From: Pseudomonadota bacterium | GTDB lineage: Bacteria > Pseudomonadota > Gammaproteobacteria > Steroidobacterales > GCA-2729495 | Length of the DNA: 6,109 bases | Direction of reading: 5' to 3' | Assembly: GCA_030836925.1 (NCBI GenBank) | Contig: JAUPLK010000106.1 | Coordinates: 1 to 6,109 of the forward strand | Part shown: piece by piece, positions 1-6,109 of the stretch | How the letters are laid out: the number at the start of each line of letters is the position of its first letter | Position numbering within the stretch: position 1 is the stretch's first letter | Program-made: the position numbers and the translations under genes | Notes under the pieces: generated by a model | Told to the model about the DNA's origin: nothing | The model's input: only the letters and a program-made list of their open reading frames with translations | The model's database searches: none

Positions 1-1
1 C

Positions 2-565
2 CTCGACTTCTTCGCCACCTACCTGGGGCCGATGGAGCGCGAACTGCTGGTCCGCTCCTCGCATACCTCCGGTCGGGCCCACGGCATGAAAGACACCGGG
101 AGTTATGACCAGCGCATGGAGGCCACGAACTTCGCGCTCAACAATGACGATGGTGCGCGCACCAATGACTACGCACGGGCCGATGTGATCCTGCTGGGTG
201 TCTCGCGATCCGGAAAGACCCCGACCTGCCTGTACCTGGCGCTGACTTATGGTGTGTTCGCCGCGAACTACCCGCTGTCCGACGACGAGTTTGAAACCGG
301 CCGCCTGCCGAAGGTGCTCGAGCCTCATCGCCAGAAGCTGTTCGGCCTCAGCATCTCGCCGGAACGCCTGCAGCAGATCCGTCGCGAGCGGCGCCCGGAC
401 GGGCGCTATGCCTCATCCGAGCAGGTGCGCTACGAGCTGCGAGGAGCCGAGGCGCTCTACAGTCGTTACCAGATCGCCTGGGTCGATACCACGCAGTTTT
501 CCATCGAGGAAATTGCCAGCCGCATTCTCAGCACGACCGGCATCGAGCGCCGGGCGCGGCCATAG
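2..565 (+). CDS. ppsR: PEP synthase regulatory protein PpsR (bifunctional kinase/pyrophosphorylase, DUF299), 5'-truncated by window edge
   Basis: This is the C-terminal 187 residues of a cytosolic regulator that, in its family, phosphorylates a threonine of phosphoenolpyruvate synthase using ADP (inactivation) and removes the phosphate with inorganic phosphate, yielding pyrophosphate (reactivation). The reading frame is open from base 2, so the real start lies to the left. E. coli PpsR is about 277 residues, so roughly 90 N-terminal residues are missing here. Diagnostic stretches are NFALNNDDGART, the P-loop-like GVSRSGKT at 197-220 (nucleotide binding), the following PTCLYLAL and AANYPL, HRQKLFGL, and the C-terminal SIEEIA...GIERR. 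All of these closely resemble E. coli PpsR as I recall it. The gene ends in TAG and converges on pgm with a 19-base gap that shows no clear terminator. A homologue acting on pyruvate phosphate dikinase is possible in principle, but the resemblance favours the PEP synthase type. The target gene is not in the window. Confidence 0.95.
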   Translation, partial: LDFFATYLGPMERELLVRSSHTSGRAHGMKDTGSYDQRMEATNFALNNDDGARTNDYARADVILLGVSRSGKTPTCLYLALTYGVFAANYPLSDDEFETGRLPKVLEPHRQKLFGLSISPERLQQIRRERRPDGRYASSEQVRYELRGAEALYSRYQIAWVDTTQFSIEEIASRILSTTGIERRARP

Positions 566-584
566 GTTGGTCATCGGCCTTTCC

Positions 585-2231
585 TCAGATCATGCCGGTT
601 GGTGCGTCGGCCCCGATGAATTCACCGATTCTGGCCAGTGCGGCGGCCAGGTTGCCCAGGGGTGCCAGGACCTCGCTGGTCGGGCGGTCGATTGCGGCTG
701 CATCGCGGACATGGCGTTCGAGGTAGACGCGCAGTGTTGCACCGGCAGTGCCCGTGCCGGACAGCCGGTAGACGATCCGCGCACCGTCACTGAACACGAG
801 GCGAATGCCCTGATGGGCGGATTCGCTGCCATCGACCGGATCCCGATAGTGGAAATCATCGGCGCTTTCAATCTGCGCCGTCCCGAATTGCCGGCCACAA
901 AGGCCCGGCAATGCGCTTCGCAATGCCCCGAGCATTGCGTTGGCGCGTGAGGTATCGGCCGTGTAGTAGTCCCAGCGCTGGTAGTAATGGCGGCCATGGT
1001 GGCGCCAGTGCTCGTCGGCGATCTGCTTGAGGCTGCGATGCCTTGCCGCCAGCAGGTTGATCCAGAACAGTACCGCCCACAGGCCATCCTTCTCGCGCAC
1101 ATGTGCAGAACTGGTGCCAAAGCTTTCCTCACCGCACAGGCCGATCAGTCCGGCTTCAAGCAGGTTGCAGAAGAATCGCCAGCCGGTCGGTGTCTCGTAG
1201 CAGGGAATGCCGAGCTCGGCAGCAACCACGTCGAGTGCGCGGCTGGTTGGCATCGAACGTGCGACCCCGGCGACGCCGTTGCGGTATCCGGGCAGCAGCT
1301 GCAGCGATGCCAGCATCATCGCCACGCTGTCGCCGGGTGACAGGAAAAAGCCGGGACCGAGAATCATGTTGCGGTCGCCGTCGCCATCCGATGCGGCCAG
1401 CAGGTCTGCCGAATCCGGGCGCAGGGACTCTGCCACCAGCTCGGCGGCATCAATGGGGTTTGGATCCGGGTGCAGCCCGCCGAAGTCAGGCAGGGATTCT
1501 GCGTGCAGGATGCTGTCCGGCGGGCAGCCGAGCAGGTCGACCAGAATCCTGCGCGCATAGGGTCCGGTGACACCGTGCATGGCGTCAAAGCGGATGCGAT
1601 GGCCGTCCTGGAGCCAGGTGCGGATCGCGGCAAAATCAAACAGTTCCTGCATCAGCATGGCGTAGTCGGCAACCGGGTCAATGACCTGGATGTCCAGCTC
1701 GCCGCATTTCGTGTTGCCCGTGCGGACCAGGTCTACAGGCGGCAAACTGGCGATCCGGTAGCCGCTGAGCTGCTGGCTGGTCCTGAACACGGCTTCGGTC
1801 ACCTGTTCGGTGGCCTGACCGCCGCTCGGGGTGTTGAATTTCAGGCCGAAATCACCGTCTGGTCCGCCGGGGTTGTGGCTGGCCGTGAGTATGAAGCCGG
1901 CCGCAGCCTTGTACTTCCTGATCACCAGTGACGCAGCGGGTGTCGACAGCAGTCCGTTCTGTCCGACGATGATTTCGCGAATGCCATTTGCAGCAGCGAT
2001 GCGGATGATGGTCTGTATCGCTTCGGCATTGTGGTACCGGCCGTCGCCGCCGATTACCAGACGCGCACCTTGCGGAAGCTTGAGCGTGTCGAAGATCGCC
2101 TGGACGAAGCATTCCAGGTAGTGCGGTTGCCGGAACACGCTGACCTTCTTGCGCAGCCCGGCAGTGCCGGGCCGCTGATCCTGGAAGGGTGTGCAGTTGA
2201 TATGAGTGATGTCAAGCGTGGACACGATCAC
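585..2231 (-). CDS. pgm: Alpha-D-phosphohexomutase, phosphoglucomutase of the PGM1 type
   Basis: This cytosolic enzyme interconverts glucose-1-phosphate and glucose-6-phosphate, linking glycolysis to glycogen and nucleotide-sugar synthesis. The 548 residues carry all four active-site loops. These are the phosphoserine loop TASHNPGG (Ser118, codon 1878-1880), the Mg2+ loop DGDGDR (282-287), the sugar-specificity loop GEESFG (367-372) followed by REKDG (379-383), and the phosphate-binding loop RLSGTGTAG (489-497). The N-terminal QDQRPGTAGLRKKV and the overall length match human PGM1 (562 residues), not the shorter E. coli Pgm or phosphomannomutase forms. The 5' end has no ATG. The start drawn is GTG at 2231. 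A second in-frame GTG two codons later (2225) sits 9 bases after a GGGG (2235-2238) and may be the real start, because the first GTG has only 3 bases of spacing. The gene is divergent from the DUF1249 gene and convergent with ppsR. No glycogen genes are nearby to suggest a specialised role. Confidence 0.95.
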   Translation of the reverse strand: MIVSTLDITHINCTPFQDQRPGTAGLRKKVSVFRQPHYLECFVQAIFDTLKLPQGARLVIGGDGRYHNAEAIQTIIRIAAANGIREIIVGQNGLLSTPAASLVIRKYKAAAGFILTASHNPGGPDGDFGLKFNTPSGGQATEQVTEAVFRTSQQLSGYRIASLPPVDLVRTGNTKCGELDIQVIDPVADYAMLMQELFDFAAIRTWLQDGHRIRFDAMHGVTGPYARRILVDLLGCPPDSILHAESLPDFGGLHPDPNPIDAAELVAESLRPDSADLLAASDGDGDRNMILGPGFFLSPGDSVAMMLASLQLLPGYRNGVAGVARSMPTSRALDVVAAELGIPCYETPTGWRFFCNLLEAGLIGLCGEESFGTSSAHVREKDGLWAVLFWINLLAARHRSLKQIADEHWRHHGRHYYQRWDYYTADTSRANAMLGALRSALPGLCGRQFGTAQIESADDFHYRDPVDGSESAHQGIRLVFSDGARIVYRLSGTGTAGATLRVYLERHVRDAAAIDRPTSEVLAPLGNLAAALARIGEFIGADAPTGMI

Positions 2232-2259
2232 AGACCCCGTTGGATTTTGCTTTAGTGTT

Positions 2260-2271
2260 GGACACGTGTCC
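2260..2271. repeat. Perfect 12-base palindrome, candidate operator
   Basis: GGACACGTGTCC is fully self-complementary and lies in the middle of the divergent intergenic region. The half-site context TGGACACG (2259-2266) also occurs as a direct repeat at 2219-2226, 40 bases away, inside the first codons of pgm. A dimeric regulator could bind here and control both genes, but the regulator is unknown and chance is a real alternative for one 12-base palindrome. The arms are adjacent with no loop, so it is not a terminator hairpin. Confidence 0.35.
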
Positions 2272-2295
2272 GTGAAAAGTGTGCATGAGCCATCG

Positions 2296-2304
2296 TGCTA
2301 TAGT
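2296..2304 (+). promoter_or_regulatory. Extended -10 promoter element for the DUF1249 gene
   Basis: TGCTATAGT fits the extended -10 form TGn-TATAAT, with five of six bases of the hexamer matching. No -35 hexamer is seen at 16-18 bases upstream, which is common for extended -10 promoters. With usual spacing the transcript would begin at about 2311, which is the first base of the likely GTG start codon. This would make the mRNA leaderless, in agreement with the absence of a Shine-Dalgarno sequence there. Confidence 0.5.
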
Positions 2305-2310
2305 CAAAAC

Positions 2311-2793
2311 GTGATTGCAGACAGCTACATTGTTCCACAATGCATCGTTGCGCCACGCAGTCTTGGTGCGCTGATGGCGTTGTACGAAGGCAACTTCCTC
2401 AAGCTGTCCGGATTGACGCCCATGCTGCCGCCGGAGCGGCTTGCGGCCGCCTCCCGGACGGTGTCCACATCGCCGCATGATCTCGACCTTCATCTGGTTG
2501 TCGATTCCGTAACCCGTTATACGCTCGATCTGCGACTCAGTTACCACTTCGAGGATGCGGCCGGTTGGGTGGCGGATCCGGATCTGCGCATACGGGTATA
2601 TCTGGATGCGCGCATGGTCGAGGTGCTGGGCTGGATCAATGCCCCGCGTCACGACACTCTCCGGCAACTGATGAACGACAGTTCCCGGGAGCTTGATCGC
2701 CGCTGGTCGAAGAACATCATGTTCGGCAAGTGGCTGGATTATCTGCAGGATATGGGGCACCGGTTCCGGTCTCCAGCACCCGCCGCAGCCTGA
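2311..2793 (+). CDS. DUF1249 family protein (YqiB-like), function unknown
   Basis: This 160-residue cytosolic protein belongs to the DUF1249 family, represented by E. coli YqiB (about 140 residues), whose biochemical role is not established. Family features seen are LMALYEGNFLKL near residue 21, SVTRYTL (66-72), the most conserved block PDLRIRVYLDARMVEVL (90-106), ELDRRW (127-132) and the closing KWLDYLQDMGHRF (140-152). There is no signal peptide or membrane segment. The frame is open upstream to an ATG at 2206, but that start would overlap pgm and add residues that look non-coding. GTG at 2311 is chosen because conserved-looking sequence begins there (IVPQCIV.PRSLGALM) and because a promoter element sits just before it. 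ATG at 2374 would remove the start of the conserved region. It may form an operon with the downstream unknown gene, 79 bases away. The nudF and cpdA neighbours known in E. coli are absent here. Confidence 0.85.
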   Translation: MIADSYIVPQCIVAPRSLGALMALYEGNFLKLSGLTPMLPPERLAAASRTVSTSPHDLDLHLVVDSVTRYTLDLRLSYHFEDAAGWVADPDLRIRVYLDARMVEVLGWINAPRHDTLRQLMNDSSRELDRRWSKNIMFGKWLDYLQDMGHRFRSPAPAAA

Positions 2794-2872
2794 AAAACTG
2801 TCGATTGCTTCACCGCCGCCAGACGCGGAACTGGTTAGTTTCGGGTGCCGGTTCCCAGGTCTGCAGCACCGA

Positions 2873-3919
2873 ATGGCCTCCATCGCCCAGCAACTGCTTT
2901 TTCGCCGCAAGCCCGTGGAGGATGAGCGGCTCCTGCAGCTGTTCTGGAACCGCGCGGAGCTGAAGCGCGAATTTGCCCGGTTGCAGCGGGACCGCGCCTC
3001 TCTGGCCGACCAGTTGCGGCAGCAGGAGGGGTCGACGCTCCGGTGGCAACAGCGTCTGGAACAGCTTGAAGGACTGCTGGCTGACCCGGAACGGGCGGCA
3101 AATGCCACGGTATTTTTCCAGCTTCGCGGTGTGTGGCAATACTGCCGGCGTCGCCTGGCCCGCCTCGCACGGGAGCTCAGTGCCCGCCAGCAGGAAGCCG
3201 AGTTGCGACGCGAGACCGCACGCTTCGAGGAGCATCGCAAGATCGCGCTGGCATCGATTGAACAGCGTCTGGTGCCCCTGATCGAACGTCGTGTCGCGAT
3301 CGAGGCCGAGTTGCATGGGGTCCGGTTGCAGCAGGCCAGACTGACGAGCTTCTGGAATCTGCTTGCCCGTCGCCGCTGCGAGCATGCGCAGGCGGTTCTG
3401 GACGCCGCGCTGGCCGGCGTACAGTCACAGATCGAGCGCTATGAGAAGGCCCGGCACGAAAAACTCAGGGAGTCGGTGACGCCTGCCGCCACGATCGACA
3501 CGGACAGCAAGCGGCTGGTCAATCTCTCTGTCATCGCCCTGGCGCAGGAACTGGTGGTGCAGCTTACGTCGCATAACGTCGCCCATATGGCGCGCGATGC
3601 ATCGTTGCGCCAGGTCAATGACGTACGCTACGGTGACCTGCAAACCTGTCACCAGACCGGTCAGCAGGTGGCGAAAGTCCTGCAGCGGCTCGATGAGCTG
3701 GATGATCTGCCGCTGCTGGTGCGGGCGCGGGCCGAGTACCTGCGCAGGCAGGTCGAATATCTGCGTGACGCGGATACCGTGCCCATCGCAGCCTCATGTG
3801 CCGATATCCCGGTGCTCCTGTCAACGGCGGACAGTCCGGTCCCCGCCAATGATCGCCGTTTGGCCGTCAACGTGCTCGGCGACGAGTATTGGGAGATCTA
3901 CTCAGTGCTGCTGAACTGA
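2873..3919 (+). CDS. Uncharacterised cytoplasmic protein rich in coiled coil
   Basis: I do not recognise this 348-residue protein by function. It has no signal peptide and no membrane segment. Residues 13-200 are rich in Arg, Glu, Gln, Leu and Ala with heptad-like spacing, predicting long helices or coiled coils broken near 71-90 (ADPERAANATVFFQLRGVWQY). A short motif recurs: LFWNRAELKR (23-32) and SFWNLLARRR (159-168), suggesting two related helical units. From about 212 onward the sequence changes to a less charged helical domain with TSHNVAH (232-238), NDVRYGDLQTCHQTGQ (249-264) and an aromatic-acidic end GDEYWEIYSVLLN. ATG at 2873 is the start because no in-frame ATG or GTG lies between the DUF1249 stop codon and it; the only earlier start is a TTG at 2693 inside DUF1249. 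The Shine-Dalgarno sequence is weak (AGG about 14 bases upstream). It is probably cotranscribed with DUF1249. The long uninterrupted frame and protein-like composition make it a real gene. Confidence 0.85.
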   Translation: MASIAQQLLFRRKPVEDERLLQLFWNRAELKREFARLQRDRASLADQLRQQEGSTLRWQQRLEQLEGLLADPERAANATVFFQLRGVWQYCRRRLARLARELSARQQEAELRRETARFEEHRKIALASIEQRLVPLIERRVAIEAELHGVRLQQARLTSFWNLLARRRCEHAQAVLDAALAGVQSQIERYEKARHEKLRESVTPAATIDTDSKRLVNLSVIALAQELVVQLTSHNVAHMARDASLRQVNDVRYGDLQTCHQTGQQVAKVLQRLDELDDLPLLVRARAEYLRRQVEYLRDADTVPIAASCADIPVLLSTADSPVPANDRRLAVNVLGDEYWEIYSVLLN

Positions 3920-3924
3920 TGGCC

Positions 3925-6036
3925 TCAAGGCGCCGTGGCGGGTGGCGTTGACCTGGTGAGCAGGCCCTGACTGGCAGCGCTGATCCGCGAATACTCGGAT
4001 GCCACGCGTGCCGCAGTCTGCAGCAGCACATCCGGCTGCTCGTCCGGCTTGAGCTTGTCGAGGGATTCCAGTGCTGGCAGGCCCCGCGCCGTCCGCCGGG
4101 TATTTTCGCGCTGGAGTTGCACCCGCTGCTCACGTTCACGTTCGTTTTTTCGCTCAGCGAGATTGAGCGAGATCTGCTTGCGCGCGCGCAGTTCATCGAT
4201 CTCCGCGATGCTGTCTTCGAGATGCCGCATGTCCGGGTCGCCGGCAAGTTCCTTGTTCTCGTAGCGGGTCAGTGCGGCGATCGCGGCGTCGAGCGGCTGA
4301 CTCGTCTGGAAGCGGGTGGCGGCGATCTGGTCCCAGGGCAGGGCGCGATCGCGGCTGCTTTCGCCGATGGTTACGGCGTCGATTGCCGAGGGCAGGACGA
4401 TGTCGGGAATGACCCCACGGTGCTGGGTGCTGCCGCCATTGACGCGGTAGAACTTGCCGATCGTCAGCGTCAGCTGGCCAAGCCCGCGATCGGCCCGGCT
4501 GTGTGAATACTGGTCCAGCTCATAGAGGTTCTGCACGGTACCCTTGCCGAAGGTCTGCTGGCCGATGACGATGCCGCGCCGGTAGTCCTGGATGGCGGCC
4601 GCGAAGATTTCCGAGGCGGAGGCGCTGAAGCGGTCGACCAGCACGATGAGCGGTCCGTTGTAGGCCACTGCCGGTTCCGGGTCGTCCAGAACCTCGATGC
4701 GGCCGTTGGTATCGCGCAACTGCACGACTGGGCCCTGGTTGATGAACAGCCCGGTCAGTGCCGTGGCTTCGGTCAGGTGGCCGCCACCATTGCCGCGCAG
4801 ATCCAGCACCAGACTGTCGATCTTGTCCTTGCGCAGCTCGCCGATCAGGCGCCGGACATCGCGCGTGGTGCTCACATAGTCCTTGTCGCCGCGATTGCGG
4901 GCCTCGAAGTCCTGATAAAAGCTCGGTACGCTGATCACGCCGACGTTCACGGGTTCGCCGTCACGCTCGAGCTTGATGACCTCCTTTTTGGCGGCCTGTT
5001 CCTCGAGCTTGATCTTGTCGCGGGTCAGTTCCAGGACGTATTCAGTCACGCCCGGTGCTGCGCCGCCGGGAAGAATCTGCAGGCGCACCTTGCTGCCGCC
5101 CGGGCCGCGGATCTTCTGCACGACGTCGTCAAGCTCCCAGCCCACCACGTCGACCATCTCATTGCCGTCATCCTGGCCGACTGCGGTGATGCGGTCGGTA
5201 GCCTTCAGCCGGCCGTCAACGGCAGCCGGTCCACCGGGGATGACATTCATCACCTGCACGAACTCCTCGTCGAGTTGCAGGGAGGCACCGATGCCCTCAT
5301 AGGACAGGCTCATCTGTATCTTGTATTCCTCCGACTGCCGCGGCGACAGGTAGTTGGAATGCGGATCGAGCGTCATCGCGAAGGCATTCATGAAGGTCTC
5401 GAAGACATCGTCGCTGTCGAGCTTGTTCACGCGATCGAGTACGCGGGTATAACGCTTGCGGAGTATCCCGGCCGTCTCTTTCCAGCTTTTGTCGGCGAGC
5501 ATCAGGCCGAGTGCATCATTCTTGACTCGCCGGCGCCACAGGTCCTGCATCTCGGCAGGCGTCGCGAGCCAGGGCATGTCCTTGCGGTCAAAAACGTAGT
5601 CTTCATCGACGCTGAAGTCCGGCTCCTGATCGAGCAGGCTGAGCGCGTAACCCAGGTTCTGCTGGGTGCGCAGGCGGTACAGCCGGAAGATGTCGAAGAC
5701 CGGATCCATGTCGCCGGAGCGAAGCGATTCGTCCAGCGAGTTGCGGTAGCGGGAAAAGTAGGCGATATCCGATTGCAGGAAGTAGTGGCGGTTGCCGTCC
5801 AGTGCCTCGAGATAGGTCTTCAGTGTTGCCTCGGACAACGAGTCGTCCAGCGACAGCCGCGAATAGTGAGCGCGTTCCACAAAGCGGGTGACCATGCGGG
5901 CTACCTGCCGCTCGCGTGGCGTGGTGTCGAGCACAGCGGGACTCGCCGGGGCTTCGGGCTTCGCCGCAGCCGGCACAGCCGGGCCCAGCAGCACAATCAG
6001 GCAGGTGACGACGGCGTATTTCCAGGTGCTGTTCAT
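3925..6036 (-). CDS. prc: Carboxy-terminal processing (tail-specific) protease Prc/Tsp, peptidase family S41
   Basis: This periplasmic serine protease degrades proteins with nonpolar C-termini and trims envelope targets; in E. coli it processes FtsI and, with NlpI, controls the hydrolase MepS. From ATG at 6036 it has 703 residues (E. coli 682). In order there is a signal peptide (1-25, hydrophobic AVVTCLIVLL, likely cleavage after VPAAA), an N-terminal helical domain (about 35-230) including LDPHSNYLSPR, a PDZ domain (about 235-340), and the S41 core with DLRGNGGG (412-419). The catalytic Ser473 lies in FSASASE and Lys498 in TFGKGTVQ, 25 residues apart as in E. coli Prc (Ser452/Lys477). The C-terminal DUF3340-type helical domain (about 560-700) contains KQISLNLAERKNERE. 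A TTG at 6045 would add three residues; ATG is preferred, though neither has a clear Shine-Dalgarno sequence. The gene converges on the unknown gene with a 5-base gap. All catalytic features are intact. Confidence 0.96.
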   Translation of the reverse strand: MNSTWKYAVVTCLIVLLGPAVPAAAKPEAPASPAVLDTTPRERQVARMVTRFVERAHYSRLSLDDSLSEATLKTYLEALDGNRHYFLQSDIAYFSRYRNSLDESLRSGDMDPVFDIFRLYRLRTQQNLGYALSLLDQEPDFSVDEDYVFDRKDMPWLATPAEMQDLWRRRVKNDALGLMLADKSWKETAGILRKRYTRVLDRVNKLDSDDVFETFMNAFAMTLDPHSNYLSPRQSEEYKIQMSLSYEGIGASLQLDEEFVQVMNVIPGGPAAVDGRLKATDRITAVGQDDGNEMVDVVGWELDDVVQKIRGPGGSKVRLQILPGGAAPGVTEYVLELTRDKIKLEEQAAKKEVIKLERDGEPVNVGVISVPSFYQDFEARNRGDKDYVSTTRDVRRLIGELRKDKIDSLVLDLRGNGGGHLTEATALTGLFINQGPVVQLRDTNGRIEVLDDPEPAVAYNGPLIVLVDRFSASASEIFAAAIQDYRRGIVIGQQTFGKGTVQNLYELDQYSHSRADRGLGQLTLTIGKFYRVNGGSTQHRGVIPDIVLPSAIDAVTIGESSRDRALPWDQIAATRFQTSQPLDAAIAALTRYENKELAGDPDMRHLEDSIAEIDELRARKQISLNLAERKNEREREQRVQLQRENTRRTARGLPALESLDKLKPDEQPDVLLQTAARVASEYSRISAASQGLLTRSTPPATAP

Positions 6037-6109
6037 GCGTGGCAACTTTGCAGGGTGATTCTCGTTGAGGGGCCAACTGTCCCGACTAGGCTAGACTTGC
6101 ACCGTGTAT
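6037..6109. promoter_or_regulatory. Upstream region of prc, partial
   Basis: These 73 bases precede prc and should contain its promoter or leader, unless it is cotranscribed with a gene beyond the edge. I see no convincing leftward -35/-10 pair and no Shine-Dalgarno sequence near the ATG. On the + strand GGCTAGACT (6089-6097) resembles a -10 region pointing out of the window, possibly for a divergent gene to the right, but it has no matching -35. Confidence 0.3.

Larger units (their letters stand above)
2232..2310. promoter_or_regulatory. Divergent intergenic region between pgm and the DUF1249 gene
   Basis: This 79-base stretch must hold the start signals for pgm (leftward) and for the DUF1249 gene (rightward). 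It contains a GGGG purine run in front of pgm, a 12-base perfect palindrome and an extended -10 element, the last two listed separately. I could not find a convincing -35/-10 pair for pgm. The best leftward candidate (TTTTCA, 17 bases, then CTAAAG, read on the - strand) is poor. Confidence 0.6.

Noticed and set aside
249..950. 233-codon + strand frame spanning the ppsR end and the antisense of pgm
   Set aside because: It crosses the convergent junction and is rich in Arg, Ser, Cys and Pro with no motif. Both real genes it overlaps have clear family matches.
2206..2310. Upstream extension of the DUF1249 gene to ATG 2206
   Set aside because: It would overlap the start of pgm by 26 bases and translate the promoter region. 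The extra residues resemble nothing in the family and the family length argues against them.
2693..2872. Upstream extension of the unknown gene to TTG 2693, or a frameshift fusion with DUF1249
   Set aside because: The added residues are the shifted frame of conserved DUF1249 codons and look non-coding. DUF1249 ends at its normal family length, so no fusion is needed, and I see no slippery sequence.
2212..3240. 342-codon open frame on the - strand opposite DUF1249 and the unknown gene
   Set aside because: Its translation is a low-complexity mix rich in Arg, Ser and Cys, typical of the antisense frame of GC-rich coding DNA. It covers two better-supported + strand genes and the divergent promoter.
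3921..3945. Possible terminator hairpin at the junction with prc (GCCTCAAGGC)
   Set aside because: The stem is only 4 base pairs with a 2-base loop and there is no T-run.
5990..6036. Lipoprotein signal in Prc because of the cysteine in AVVTCLIVLL
   Set aside because: The cysteine lies inside the hydrophobic core near the N-terminus, not at its end after a lipobox. An ordinary cleavage site (VPAAA) follows.

Overview
The window is GC-rich, densely coded bacterial DNA with no mobile element, RNA gene or CRISPR array. Four of its five genes belong to recognisable families. A PpsR-type PEP synthase regulator, a YqiB/DUF1249 protein and a proteobacterial Prc/Tsp tail-specific protease together point to a gammaproteobacterium. 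The order is not that of Escherichia coli, and I cannot name the genus from the sequence.

Layout from left to right: the 3' two thirds of ppsR on the + strand, cut by the window edge; a convergent phosphoglucomutase gene of the PGM1 (eukaryotic-like) type on the - strand; a 79-base divergent intergenic region; a DUF1249 gene on the + strand; another 79-base gap; a gene of unknown function for a long, charged, helical protein on the + strand; and, convergent with it and only 5 bases away, prc on the - strand, whose upstream region runs to the right edge.

Functionally, ppsR and pgm both serve central sugar metabolism: PEP formation in gluconeogenesis, and glucose-6-phosphate/glucose-1-phosphate exchange. 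They converge, so they are not one operon. The DUF1249 gene and the unknown gene run the same way and may be cotranscribed. Prc is an envelope protease with its own transcription unit. Most of the window is ordinary housekeeping DNA. The parts worth attention are the unknown coiled-coil gene at 2873-3919 and the divergent promoter region at 2232-2310. That region holds a perfect 12-base palindrome and an extended -10 element whose predicted transcription start falls exactly on the likely GTG start codon of the DUF1249 gene.
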